Of a stretch of 64,000 nt of DNA, positions 49,264-61,142 are shown piece after piece. Numbering within the stretch: the stretch's first letter is position 1; every line of letters begins with the position of its first letter. This DNA is from Cynocephalus volans (taxonomy: Eukaryota; Chordata; Mammalia; Dermoptera; Cynocephalidae), in assembly GCF_027409185.1 (NCBI RefSeq), contig NC_084463.1, positions 114,644,133 to 114,708,132 of the forward strand. Direction: 5' to 3'. The position numbers and the translations under genes were made by a program. The notes below the pieces were generated by a model, which saw only the letters and a list, made by a program, of their open reading frames with translations, had not been told where the DNA came from and made no database searches.

Positions 49264-51104
49264 GTTTTCAATTTAATTTAATTTTATTAATATTTTTTCC
49301 ATTCTATGATGTTATTGCAGAACAGTTGGGAGGGAGAAGGAGAAGGGAAAGGGGAAGGAAATGTGATGGAAGAAGGAGGAAGGAGGAGGAGAGGGATTGA
49401 GGCCTGTGGAAACCCCTACATTCCCACAGGGGAGACTGGGGGGCTTCCAGCAGTGGCTTGGTAATTGCTGGACTGGGTGCAGATGTCAAGGGGGTTTGGC
49501 AAAGCCCTCACCTCGCACAACCCCAGCTTGGGAAACCGGGGCCCTTCTTGCTGCAGCTTTGTGGTCATTGTTGGGCTGGTTGCATGTGTTGGGGGGCATG
49601 GCTGAGGCCCTCAGCCCCGCACTTCCCCAGCTCAGGAGAGCCTGGGGTGCTTCCTGCTGCAGCTTGGTAGTCAACACTGGGCTGGTAGCTCGTGTTGGGA
49701 GGGTATGACTGAGACCCTTGGCCCCCTACTGCCCAGGCTCAGGAGAGCCCGGGGCACTTCCTGTGGTGGCTCAGTGGTCATTGCTGGGATGGCTACGCGT
49801 GTCAGGGGATGTGACCGAGGCCCTTGGACCCTCACCGCTGCAGCTTGGGAGAGCCCAGGGCACTTCCTCCTGCAGTTCAGTGTTCATTGCTGGGCTGGTT
49901 GCTTGTGTTTGGGGGGTGTGACCGAGGCCCTTGGCCCCCAAGTCTGGGGCACTTCCTGTGGCAGCTCAGTTATTGTCACTGGCATGGTTGCACTTGTTGG
50001 GGGGGGATGTCGCCAAGGCCCTTGGCCCCCACCCTCAGGACTGGTTGCACTTGTTGGAGGGGCAAGGCTGAGGCCCCCAGTCCTCCCCCATTTCTGGCTT
50101 GGTAGCCCAGGGGACTTCCAGTCCTTCTAAGTGTTATAGGTGTTCTTTAATGAAATGAGATCTTTACTAGTTAATATCAAACTTTGTCTCTGGTTGTGGG
50201 TACTTTGTTTTTTCTTTCAGTTCTGTGTTGGATTATTTGATGTTCCCACCACTCAAACTCTGCACTGAAACTAATTTGTTGTCCCTTGCTTACTTCAGAA
50301 ATAGGGGAATTTCCTGAGGGGACCAGCATTTGAGCTCTTTGTTTGAGCTAAATTGATGCTTTGCTGTTGATTCCCTAGGGAAGGCTTTTGTGAAGCTCAG
50401 GTTTTAATAGTTGACTTTATAGGTACTTCTGGTTCTAGTGAAATCTGGTACATCTGGGTTGTTTAGAAACACTGGTCTGGGCCTGAGTCTTTTCAGCAAA
50501 CTGTACCCCTTGCAATTCTATATTCCTGACCAGTCTCCTCTGAGTGGTCCTGCACTGATTGCGGGGGCAGATCAGCTGTCCTTGCTATGCCCCGTGTTCC
50601 TCCGGTGGGCCCATCTCTCCCACCACATTTGCTCCAAACACTTCCCATGGAACGGGCCATGCTCTGGTTCCTTGTAATGACTCACTGGCCTCTGAGTGCC
50701 TTCTTTTTTTCATTTGTTGTGGCTGCTCTGTCCTGTGTGGGTCCACAGGAACCCTGTTGGTGGTACTGCTGGCCTGGGGGCCACCAAGGCCCTCTTCTCC
50801 CCTGCTGCCTCCAAGCAACTTCATCCAAAAGGCACAGCTGTGGCTTTTTGCTGGCTCCTGCTCTGTGTGCTCAGCAGCTCTAGCCTGGAAGAGACCATGG
50901 CACAAAATGGTCAGAACGTTTTTTTCTTTCTCTCACCATGGCTTCTCCCACCTTTATGCACTCGGTAGGTCCCTCCTCCTCTTCTCCTGAGCTCTAGCAT
51001 CCCCAGCTTGGCTCTTGTTGCTTTTTAATAGTTGTAAATTAGTTGATTTGTGGGAGAGAGTGATGCTGGGTACTGTCTATTCTGCCATATTGACTGGAAG
51101 CCAT
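49264..51104 (-). mobile_element. Composite L1-5'UTR/VNTR/poly(A) element, copy A
   Basis: A discrete 1.84-kb insertion in the outer L1, with TSD AACAGAGTATTT (49252-49263) and AACATAGTATTT (51105-51116), 11 of 12 identical. Minus-strand order: L1 5' end (GTCAATATGGCAGAATAGACAG), about 1 kb of L1 5' UTR, a block of ~105-bp tandem repeats (50080-49461), a C/T-rich tract on the minus strand (49400-49320), the terminus CATAGAATG and an A-rich tail. There is no ORF1 or ORF2. Copy B at 57229-58807 has the same layout and 3' terminus. The layout recalls SVA-type non-autonomous retrotransposons, presumably mobilised by L1. Confidence 0.78.
49461..50080 (-). repeat. VNTR, ~105-bp units, in composite copy A
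   Basis: About six degenerate units begin at 49461, 49564, 49670, 49777 and 49882, with shortened ones after. On the + strand each starts GTCATTGCTGGGCTGG, continues GTGTTGGGGGG and GAGGCCCTTGGCCCC, and ends CACTTCCTGCTGCAGCT. Unit spacing is 103, 106, 107 and 105 bases. Only about three units are present in copy B. Confidence 0.88.
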
Positions 51105-53778
51105 AACATAGTATTTTGAACTAAGAAAAATTTAACTTTGATCACAAGAAAAAAGAAAAATAATCAAAGTCAACTCTGTTCTTTGACATCATCCCCCTTG
51201 ACTTTTTGACATTTTATTGTTCTATCTTTTAATATTGCCTAACTCTTATATAGTTGTTATTGTCTTGTTAGGTTTGTTCTTTGGTCTTTATTCTAAGGAT
51301 GTAAGCGGTTTATTCACCACCTTATGGCAATGGAGTATTCTGAAGTTGTATTGTGAACTTATTTTCCTAATGAGTTATGTAACTTCAAATGTTATTTTTT
51401 TCTGCTCTTTATTATTGTCCTCTTTCAGACTGAAGAATTCCCTTTAGCATTTCTTATAACGTAGGTCTAGTGTTGTTTGTCCAGGAAAGACTTTATTTCT
51501 CCTTCATATTCGAAGGTTGGTTTTGCTGGATACAGAATTCTTGGCTGACAGTCTTTTTCCTTTAGCACTTTGAATATATTGTTCCATTCTCTTCTGGTCT
51601 GCATGGTTTCTACAGAGAAATCTGTTGAGAGATGTATAGATGCTCCATTGAATGTGATGTATTTCTTTTCTCTTGCTGCCTTCAGTATTATTTCTTTGTG
51701 TTTGGTTTTCAATAATTTGATTATGATGTGCATTTGGATGTTCCTCTTTGGATTGAATTTGTTTGGTGACCTCTGAGCTTCCTGTACCTTGATGCTGTCA
51801 TCCTTTTCCATGCTTGGGAAATTTTCAGGCTTCATTTTCTTAAATATGTTTTCTAGGTCTGTTCCTTTTTTGTCTCCTTCATATGCACCAGTTATGCAGA
51901 GGTTATTTTGCTTGAAGGAGTCTCATTAGTGCTGTAGTTCTGTTTCATATTTTCTTATTATTTTTTCTTTTTGCTCATCTGTTTGGATAATTTTGTATGT
52001 TTTGTCTTTGTGTTCACTGATTCTTTCCTCTGATCAAGTCTGTTGCTGGGGCTTTCCATCGAGTTTTTCTGTTCAGATACACATTCTTTATTTCTAGAAT
52101 TTCTATTTGGTTTTTAAAAATGTATTCTATTTCTTTGTCAGTTTTCTTGTTCTGCTCCTAATTGTTTTCCAAGTATCATTTAATTTTCTATCTGTATTTT
52201 CTTGGGACTCCCTGAACATCTTTAAGAGAATTATTCTGAATTCTTTCTCAGACATTTCATAAATTTGCTGTTCTTCTGGGTCCATTTCTGGCACTTTGTT
52301 GGTTTCCCTTGGTGATATTATATTTCTTTGTTCTTTCTCAATCTTTGTGTCTTTACATTGCTGCTTGGGCGTTTGAGGAGACCGCTACCTCTTCCAGGTT
52401 TTATAGGTGCTCTTTTGGAGAGGTAGATGTTTTCTGCTCAAGGTCAGTACTTTGTCTGTGGTCAGTGTTTTTTCCCATTCTGTACTGGCTTAATAGCAAC
52501 CACCACTACTTAAAAACTGCACTGGAACCAATTTGCTGCCCTGTCATTAATTCTTGGATTGGGTAAACTTCCTGCGGGGACCAGAACTTGAACTCTGTGC
52601 CAGGGCTAATTTCCTGCTTTACTGTTGTTTCTCAGACTGGAAAAAACTTTTTGTGTTGATCGGATTTTAAATGTTGGTGTTTTAGTCACTTCTGGGTCAC
52701 ATGGTGTCACCACAGACACAACTGGGCTGTGTGGCAATTCTGGCCTGAAATTGAGTCTTTCCTACAAACTGTTTCCCCTCTGGTTCTATCACACTGACTA
52801 GTCTTCACCATGTGGCACTTGTGCCGATTGGAAGATGGATCAGCTGCCTGTACTGCTCCCTGATGCACCTGTGGTAGATCAGCTCTGCTTCCCCCACCCT
52901 GCACTGCAAATGTTTCCTGTGGGGCAGGCCCTGCATGAGTCTCCTGCGAGGACTTACCAACATCTGGGTGATTCCTTCCATCCTCTGTGGCCTCTTTCTC
53001 CTATGTGGGTGCAGGGGAAACTTGTGAGCAGCTTTTCTGGCCTGGGAACTATGATGGTGCACCCCACAGCATTATTTATTTATTTATTTTTGCCAACAAT
53101 GATTGCACTCTTCTTTGCAGACTCCAAGTAGTATTATGCAAAGGGTGCTGCTACTGTGGCTTTGCTGTCTTTAGGTAGCTGGTTCATGTGCTTGCTGTAC
53201 GTGCTCTGTGTGTGGCTGGGGCTGGGTGTGATCAGGGTAGTCCCTCCTGCTCTCTGCAGTTTTCATTCCTTCACAGACTGAGTGGGTCTCTCCTCACTTC
53301 CTCCAAGTTCCAGTGATTACAGGATGGCAGTTTTTGTGTTTTTGTAGTTGTAAGTTGATCTGTTGTGGGGGTGGGAGTGATGCTGGGATCACCTATTCTA
53401 CCTTTGTGGTGACTGCTGCTGTGATTTTTTTCCCTCATCCTAGAAAAGTATTCATCTTTGCACTTAATTTTATACTTGCACATTTACTTTCTTTTTAAAA
53501 CTTAAAGAGGGCCCCTTAAATTGTAGAAATTTCAGACCCAACAAAACCTGGGAGGCACAGAATCATGGAAGTTAAGAGGAGACAATTTACAGATGGAAGA
53601 TGTGTTCTGTTTTAAAAGATGCATTGAGGTACCTAAGGAAGGCAGTTGGATTTGGTGATTAAGGGATTATTGATGATCTTCAGAAACGCATATGAATTTG
53701 GAGTGTGAAGTGGAGGTTGTTTACTTTTTAAAGAAAGTGACAGTGGAGGACAGGAGCTGTAAAAAGCAAGGTTTAGAG

Positions 53779-53784
53779 AAGTGT

Positions 53785-53816
<32 letters not shown>

Positions 53817-53846
53817 CTGTGTGTGTGTGTGTGTGTGTCTGTGTGT
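53779..53846 (+). repeat. (TG)n microsatellite, interrupted
   Basis: TG repeats with four TC interruptions (gtgtctgtg). A spurious open frame crosses it. Confidence 0.95.
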
Positions 53847-53876
53847 ATGCTTCAAAGATAAGTGTACACCTAAATA

Positions 53877-53957
53877 TGAGGGTACTTCAAAAGGTTCATG
53901 AAAAAATGGAATTAAAAGATAATATGAATCTTTCCATGAATTTTTGAAGCCCCCTCA
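53877..53957 (+). mobile_element. Mariner-like MITE, complete copy
   Basis: An 81-bp palindromic element. The left end TGAGGGTACTTCAAAAGG and right end TTTTTGAAGCCCCCTCA are inverted repeats, flanked by TA on both sides (53875-53876, 53958-53959), as for Tc1/mariner insertions. It is too short to code for a transposase. A second copy is at 24855-25121. Confidence 0.78.
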
Positions 53958-53959
53958 TA

Positions 53960-54559
53960 TGTTAAAGAAAGGGAAAAGATACAAATAGCACAAAAGGAAA
54001 AATGAAAGATAATAGCAAGAAAAGCTAAAATAGAGCAGATAATAGCTAGAGCAAGGAGGTAAAAGATAAGAGGATCAAGACATAGGCATGCACTAAATAA
54101 GGAATTCAGTGAAGGTGATTTAGTCATCACTGTGTTAGTACTGTGTTAATGCTGAGCGTAACAATTGGTTTTCATAATGCTGACCCCTATTCTTCCTAAA
54201 ATCATAACGTATTTTATGCTTAGTTGGCTCTAATATAACACAATTTGAAAAGATTTGCATTCGAATGGTTAAAATAAACTTTGTTTTGTGACGTAAATGG
54301 AAGATAATAGTCTGCATTAGTTTAACATGTTAAACTCCATTTTCTCAATTTTTCTTTGACTGTATGAAGTAGTTGCCCAAAATCAGTTTAAAGGTATGTA
54401 TCAAAATCTTTTGCTGTTCAGGTTATATAAGCTAATTAATATAAAAGACATGAAATAAGGTTATTTTCTCTTAGTTTTATAGACAGGATGGAAAAGGGTA
54501 CAGAACTGAGTGTTGGGTAGGATATTTATTATTACTTTTTCATTTAATTTATCAATATT
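53960..54559. other. Intronic stretch, no gene seen
   Basis: A-rich stretch followed by AT-rich intron. No recognised element. Confidence 0.45.
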
Positions 54560-54700
54560 TTTGAGTGTTCATTATATGCCTGGCACAAGTCTACATGCTG
54601 GGGATAGAGCAATGAACATCACAGACAAAGTCTCTGCCTTCATGGAACTTACATTCTAGTTGGGGAGATAGAAAATAAGCTAATAAATATATAATGCATT
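54560..54700 (+). repeat. Ancient dispersed repeat, family not assigned
   Basis: 'tatatgcctggcacaagtc', 'gctggggatagagcaatgaac' and 'ttcatggaacttacattct' form a pattern seen widely in mammalian genomes. I recognise the pattern but not the family name with confidence. Confidence 0.45.
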
Positions 54701-54889
54701 ATCAGACAGTAATGTGTGTTGTGAAGAAAAAAAAAGGGAGAGTGAGATGACAGAGATTTGTGGAGGATGATATTTTAGAGAGTATAAGAAAGCCATATAG
54801 GATATTTAAATATCACTTTTTGTCAGTATATTTAGGAAATTATTCTGTGGAAGCCAAAAGGTATTTACTAAGATTAAGTCATTTAAAAT

Positions 54890-55080
54890 TTAGTAGGAAC
54901 AACATCTACATACCTTAGTTTTCTCATATCTGAAACTGTTGATAATAATAGTACCTATCTCATAAGTTAGTTACATGGTTTAAATAAGATTATGCGTAGT
55001 TGTGTATGTGTAGGTATAACCTTGGCATAATGCTTGAAAACTACCAACTCTAAATAAATGTTAGCTCTTCTTTTTAGCAT
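54890..55080 (+). repeat. MIR SINE
   Basis: 'ccttagttttctcatatctg', 'gataataatagtacctatct' and the 3' tail 'aaataaatgttagct' match MIR in sense orientation. Confidence 0.6.
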
Positions 55081-57228
55081 GACTTTATTTTCTATTATTT
55101 ATTAAGTGTGGCTTTATGTGAACCAAGTAGGTTATAAAATGACCAACCCCCAAACCCTCTATAAGATGTACACCTCCAAATTCCATGTAGAAGCTTCTCC
55201 TCCTTTTCTTTTTCTTGACTTGTGGAAAATTAAAATCTTTTTTTAAATTGAGGCATATGTACATATTATAAAGTATCCTAATCTTAAATATACTGCTTAA
55301 TGAATCTTTTACCTGTGTAATCACCACACAGATCCAAGTATACAACATTCTCAGCACACCAGAAGTCTTTGTTCACCCTTTGAGTCATTACTGCCTCTAT
55401 AGGTAACCACTATTCTGAGTCTCCATTGATTTGTTTTGCCTGTTCTTGAATTTCTTTATGCCTTAAAAAAAACCCCAAATTATCTTTACAGTGCATGTTT
55501 TTGAATTTCAAAAACATTTAATAACATGATACTTATCTTTTATATCTGGCTTTACTTGCTGAAAATAATGCCTACAAGATTCATCTATGCTGTTACATTT
55601 ATCCAGTTCGTTCTTTTTCAGTTCTGTGAAGTATTCTGTCGTATAAATGTATCACTATTTATTTATTCATTTTCCAATTTATGGACATTTCGGTTATTTC
55701 TGTTTTGGGGGACAGTTATGACTACAGCTGTTGTGAACACTCTTATGCTTTTGGTAGATATATATATTACTTTTTGTTGGCCACATACTTGTTGGGTTTA
55801 TTGAGTCATAAGATAGGTATATGTTTAACCTCAGTGGAAACTTCCAAGCAGTTTTCCAAAGTTGTACCAATTTACTCACCCACTAGCAGTAGATGAGAGT
55901 TCTAGTTGCTCCCCGTTCTCATCAGCACTTGAAATGAGTGAAGTATTTAGCCATTCTAGGAAGAGTGTAGTTGTGTCTCCCTGAACCTTTAATTTGCATT
56001 TCTTTTATGTTAATGATGCTTGGGGACTTTTATATGTGCTGATTGGGCATTTGGGTATTCTCTTTTGTGAAGTTTCTCTTTAGATGTTTGCCCATCTAAA
56101 GATTGGATTGTTTGTCTTTATTATTAATTCATAGTAGTTCTTTATGCTTTTTATATTCTTATTATGAAACCACTGTTGGATGTATGTTTTGGGAGTTTCT
56201 TCTTGTGGATTGTGGCTTATCTTTTTATTCTTAATGGTATCTTGTTGGAAGCCAATGTGCTTAGTTTTAATAAGTTTAACTTTTAACTTTTTATTTAGTA
56301 GGTTAGTGCTTTTTGAATATTAATTTAAAAAATCTTTTGTCTACATGAAGATCATGAAGATAGTGTCATTTTCTTCTAGAAGAAATATTTTACCTTTCAT
56401 ATTTAGATATGTAATTTATCTTGAGTTAATTTTTGTTCATGCTGTGAAATTGGAGTCAAGACTCATTGTTTTTCCATACTGGTTTCCAGTGCTGTAGCAC
56501 CATTAATTAAAAGGCTATCTTTTCCTCTCAGATCTGCAGTGGCATTTGTTCATAAGCCAAGTGACTGTATATGTGTGGATTTATTTTTGGACTCTGTTTC
56601 CTTGGTCTGTTTTTTTCTTTGGCCATTGTTATACTATAACTTTATAGTAAATCTTATCTGGTAGTGTAAATGCTTCAACTTTGTTCTTCTTAAAGATTGT
56701 CTTGGCTAGTCTAGGACTTTTGCATTTCCATATACATTTTAGGATCAGCTTGTCAGTTCCCGTAAACAAACTTAATTTTGATTTGGTTTACATTGTATGT
56801 ATAGATTAATCAGGGGAGAATTGACATCATTACACTATTGCATCTTCCAAAACATGAACATGGCATATTTTTCCATTTATTTACATCTTTAAAATTTTTT
56901 TCTTATTATTGTTTTTTAGTTTTCAGTATAGTTGTCTTGCCCATCTTATATAAGATATATTCATTGGTATTTTCCTATGTTATATAATAAATAGTGTTTC
57001 ATAAATTTCATTTTCCATTGTTTGATATTAGTATATAGAAATAGAAAATTTTTGAGCTTGTATCAGACAACTTTACTAATTTTACTTATTTATCATGGTT
57101 GGTTTTTTGTAGATTCCTTTGCATTTTCTCTGTATATAATCATGTTTTCTGTGAGTAAAGACAGTTTTACTTCTTCTGGTCTTTATACTTCCTCACCCTT
57201 TTATATTACCTATATTCTTCCAATATAA

Positions 57229-58807
57229 CTTTTTAAAAAAAGTTAATTAATTAATTATTTTTTTTTTTTTACATTCTATGATGTTGCAGAGCAGTTGGAG
57301 GACGGGGGAGGGGAAAGGGGAAGTAAATAGGGTGGGAGAACGAGGAAGGAGGAGGGCCAGGGTTGAGGACTGTGGCACTCCCCTCACTCCTGCAGGGGAG
57401 ACCAGGGGTCTTCCATCTGTGGCTTGGTCATTGCTGGGCTGGGTGCAGATGTCAGGGTGGTGTGGCTGAAGCCCTCGCCCCACACCACCCCAGCTCGGGA
57501 GCCTGGGGTGCTTCCTGTGGCTTTTTGGTGGTCATTGCTGGGCTGCTTGAAGGTGTTGGGGGGAGGCATCTCCAAGGCCCTTGGCCCCCCACTGCCCCAG
57601 CTCAGGAGAGACGGGGTGCTTACTGTGGCAGCTCAGTGGTCATCTCTGGGCTGGTTGTGGGTGTCTGGGGGCATGGCTGAGGCCACCAGTCCTCCCCATT
57701 CCCTGGCTTCATAGACCATGGGATTTCTGGTCCTTTTAGGTTTTATAGGTGTTCTTTGGTGATGTGAGACCTTTACTAGTTAATATCAAACTTTGTCTCT
57801 GGTCTGTGGGTACTTTGTTTTTTCTTTCAGTTCTTTGTTGAATTATATGCTGTTCCCACCACTTAAACTCTGCACTGGAACTAATTTGTTGTCCTTTGCT
57901 TACTTCTTTTTTTTTTAAAATTTTATTTTGTCGATATACATTGTGGCTGATTATTGCTCCCCATCACCAAAACCTCCCTCCCTTCTCCCTCCCCTGCTTA
58001 CTTCTAAAATGGAGGAACTTCCTGTAGGGACCAGTACTTGAGTTCTGTGGTTGAGCTAAATTCCTGCTGATTCCCTAAGGAAGGCTTTTTGTGCAGCTCA
58101 GACTTTAATGATTGACTTTATAGGTTCTTCCGGCTCTCATGTGATCCGGTACACCTGGGTTGTATAGAAACTCTGGTCTGGGCCTGAGTCTTTTCAGCAA
58201 ATTGCACGCCCTCCAGTTCTATACTCCTGTCCAGTCTCCAATGAGTGGTCCTGCACTGATTGGGGTGCAGATCAGCTGTCCTTGCTGTGCCCCAGTGTTC
58301 TCCTGGTGGGCCCGTCTCCCCCACTGCCCTAACTCCAAATACTTCCCATGGGACGGGCTGTGTGCTGATCCCTTGTGATGACCCACTGGCCTCTGAATGG
58401 CTCCTTTTTTTCAATTGTTTTGGCTCTCACTCCTATGTGGGTCTACGGGAGTCCTGTTAGTAGTCCTACTGGCCTGGGGGCCACCAAGGGCCTCTTCTCC
58501 CCTGCAGCCTCCAAGCAACTTTATCCAAAGGGCACAGCTGTGGCTTTTGTCATCTCCTGCTCTGTGCGCTCGCCAGCTCTAGCCTTGAAGCAGTCGGGGC
58601 TTGAAATGGTCAGAGCTGTTCCTTCTTTCTCTCATCATGGCTTCTCCTGCCTTCATGCACTCCGTAGGTCTTTTTTCCTTTTCCCCTGATCTCCAGTGGT
58701 CCCAGCTTGGCTGTTGTTGCTTTTCAGTAGTTGTAAATTGGTTGATTTGTGGGAGAGAGTTACGCTGGGGACCTTCTATTCCACCATCTTGACTAGAAAT
58801 CTCCCCT
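57229..58807 (-). mobile_element. Composite L1-5'UTR/VNTR/poly(A) element, copy B
   Basis: Second copy of the element at 49264-51104. TSD CCAATATAA at 57220-57228 and 58808-58816. On the minus strand it starts TCTAGTCAAGATGGTGGAATAG, runs through L1 5' UTR, has about three 105-bp VNTR units (57715-57420), a polypyrimidine tract, the terminus ACATCATAGAATGT and an A-tail extended by (AATT)n at 57241-57274. It is itself interrupted by an 87-bp L1 3' fragment at 57908-57994. The shared termini with copy A argue for a defined element and against independent truncation. Confidence 0.78.
57908..57994 (-). mobile_element. Extremely 5'-truncated young L1 3' end
   Basis: 87 bases almost identical to the 3' end of the young L1 at 32199 (tcgatatacattgtggctg and the CCTCCCTCCC tract). 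Perfect 11-bp TSD TGCTTACTTCT at 57897-57907 and 57995-58005. It is younger than the composite that it interrupts. Confidence 0.92.
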
Positions 58808-59128
58808 CCAATATAAAATGTTGAATACAAGTGATGATAGTGTACAATTTTCTTTTCTCCCCAACCTCAGGGAAAAGTGTTCAATTTTTTATCATTTAGA
58901 TTGGTGTTAGCTGTAGGTGGTTTATGTGTCTGTGTGATTGTTATTATTATTACTTTTGGTAATAGATTCCTTTTGTCAGAATAAGGAAATTCCCTTCTAT
59001 TCCTAGGTTGCTGAGAGTTGTGTTTTTTTAAATGAAGAATAATTGTTAAATTTTATCAAATACTTTTTCTACATCTATTGAGATGATCCTAGGATCTTTC
59101 TCCTTTATTTTGTTCATGTGGTGAGTTA

Positions 59129-59422
59129 CTGTCAGGCAGGATCATAGACCCCTCTGCCCTGTCTTGTGCAGGTCCTGAGCCAGGTAAGTGAAAGAAAAAT
59201 GGAGCAGCTGCCAGCAAAGTGGACGTGCTTTATTTTCAGATGCAAGCTCTGCCGACCAGCAGTTCAGAGCCACTGCCTTACGTACTGAAGAGTACACAAA
59301 ATTGGCAACAAGCCAAGGGGTACACGGGCACAAATGTGCATTAACTGTACTCCTATGTAACTTGCTTACAAAGGATGTGCTGAATCATACCCAGCTGATA
59401 GGAGGTGAGGGGGCCTGATCAA
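59129..59422 (-). mobile_element. LTR-like block nested in old L1 (tentative)
   Basis: A 294-bp non-L1 block sits inside the antisense L1. On the minus strand it starts TGATCAGGCCCCC, has an AATAAA (in CTGAAAATAAAGC) and ends GATCCTGCCTGACA, so it has TG...CA ends and a polyadenylation signal like a solo retroviral LTR. No clear flanking duplication was found and the family is not recognised. Confidence 0.42.
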
Positions 59423-59814
59423 ACCAACTCTACTTTCCTCATAGTTTCTTTAGCTTATTTTTTAACGTTGAACCAGCATTGTATTCTTGGAGTCAACCTT
59501 GCTTGATTATGTACTGTATATTATTCGTTTTACATATTGCTGGGTTTGCCTTGCTAAATTATTATTTTCATTTTTAGAATTTTTATCTGTGTTCATGAGA
59601 GATGTTGGTTTGCAATTTTCTTTTCTTGTTATGTTCATGTCAGGTATTGGTATTAGGATTATGCTGGCCTCATGCAATGACTTAAGAAGTATTTCCTCTT
59701 AGGCTATTTGCTTAAAGAAATATATAAGATTGGTTTTTTGCTACTCTTAATTTATATGATCATTTCTTTTTCTTTTGTTTAAAGTTTGTGAAGTAGTCAT
59801 CAAAATAAAGTATG

Positions 59815-59945
59815 GTTGTCTTCTTCTACAGCTGAGGAAACCAAAGCTTAGAGAAGTTAAGCACCACTAGGCAGATGGAAATTACTAATCTGTATTAAAA
59901 ACCAGTCCTGTCTTACTTCAAAGCCCATGCTGCGTAGTCCACATA
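59815..59945 (-). repeat. MIR SINE, antisense
   Basis: 'cagctgaggaaaccaaagc', 'agaagttaagcacc' and 'caaagcccatgctgc' lie in reverse-complement MIR order. Confidence 0.65.
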
Positions 59946-61127
59946 GATGAAAATGACTGAGTAGGTTGGTCGTATGGTGCGGGGGTGGTCCTTAAGAAAT
60001 ACTAGAAGTTGTTCTTTTGAAAACTTAGAAAACTTCTTTTGAAAACTTTTTTTCTGCCAGTCTAAGAAGCATACTCTTGATGAATTCTTAGCTGTTGGTG
60101 AGGGTTGTGGCTTAAAGTAGCTAAGCTTTATAATTCTGTTGGTTCTGTCAAATGAAAAGTCCATCCATTTCAAAAGTGAACAAACCAGTCTTATTTCTCT
60201 GTGAGACAAATGGTGACTTGAAATTCACTGGGATTCTTCTTTTTCCAGATCCACATCATCCTGGCAAAAATTCTTTGGCTTTGTAGAAGTTAAGATATTT
60301 CCAACTTGACTCTTTCCCAGTATATGATAGGTTAAGGGAGCCAGTTTGTCCTATACTGACAGGTCCAGGATAAAGGAGAAAACTTCATACAAGGGATATA
60401 AGTTGATTTTTAAGGCTTATCTAGTAGCTTATTTTTCCCTGAGTTCAACTGTTCTCATCAGAGAACCTTTCTTATAAAATAAAAATCTCGACTCACTCTT
60501 ATTTCACGTGGAGGCATCTTTTCTTTTTTTTAAGTGATAGAAAATACTTGAAAAGCTGTTTCTTCTTTGTTGGTTACTAAAGAATTCAGGTTTTCAAACA
60601 ATTATTTACTAATGACTTCCCATACTATTTAATTTTTTTCTTGGGGATTGTATTGGAAATGTTTGGCTCCTTTATGCATTTTCAGCAAGTTTTAATGTTG
60701 TTTAGTTACTAAAATTTATACTGTGCCAATGATATTATTTTATTTTCTTCATATGAAACCTCAATAAGTTTGTCTCATTTCCAGTTAACTTAATTAGAAT
60801 GTCTGGCTCCCTTTGAAACTGCTTCTCATCTTTAAAGCATAAAGTGTTATTTAGTGAAACTGACAAAAGAATAATGTTAGAGAAGGTAGTGATTTTTAGC
60901 TGAAAAATGTTCTGTGTTAATAAAATTTCAGGATTTTAGAGCTAGAAACTTTTTCAGAAGATCATTTAATGCTTCTAATATTTGTGATATTGCTATCTCA
61001 GTGGGTTATTTTATTGACAAATATAGTATTCAGTGCTTTTTAAAATTCTTTATTAATTATGAATATCTTCAATAATAGAGATACAAGTTTAATTTAAAAT
61101 AATATTATTTTTAGCTACGGTCACCTT
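59946..61127. other. Intronic stretch, no gene seen
   Basis: AT-rich intron with no recognised element. A near-repeat 'gttcttttgaaaacttagaaaacttcttttgaaaactt' near 60010-60050 is a small local duplication. Confidence 0.5.
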
Positions 61128-61142
61128 AAAAATTGGAGTTAA

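Larger units (their letters stand above)
41694..53416 (-). mobile_element. Full-ended antisense L1 split by three nested insertions
   Basis: A perfect 16-bp TSD TGCTGTGATTTTTTTC lies at 41678-41693 and 53417-53432. Between them L1 parts appear in reverse order: 3' UTR and ORF2 C-terminus (41694-42915), ORF2 continuing to about residue 375 (47446-49160), the ORF1/ORF2 spacer (49161-49263 and 51117-51440), ORF1 (about 51450-52250), and 5' UTR ending GTGAC at 53416. The ORF2 endonuclease part is missing at about 49160-49190, where ORF2 runs straight into the spacer. Nested: a half-L1 (42916-45273), a 5'-inverted L1 (45288-47445) and a composite element (49264-51104). All coding parts have stops. 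Confidence 0.85.
55230..59735 (-). mobile_element. Old L1, antisense, with nested insertions
   Basis: Reverse-complement L1 from the 3' UTR/ORF2 C-terminus (55250-57219) is interrupted by composite copy B, resumes at 58817-59128, is interrupted again by an LTR-like block, and ends in the RT region (59440-59735). It is more diverged than the outer L1 at 41.7-53.4 kb. No active ORF. Confidence 0.75.
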
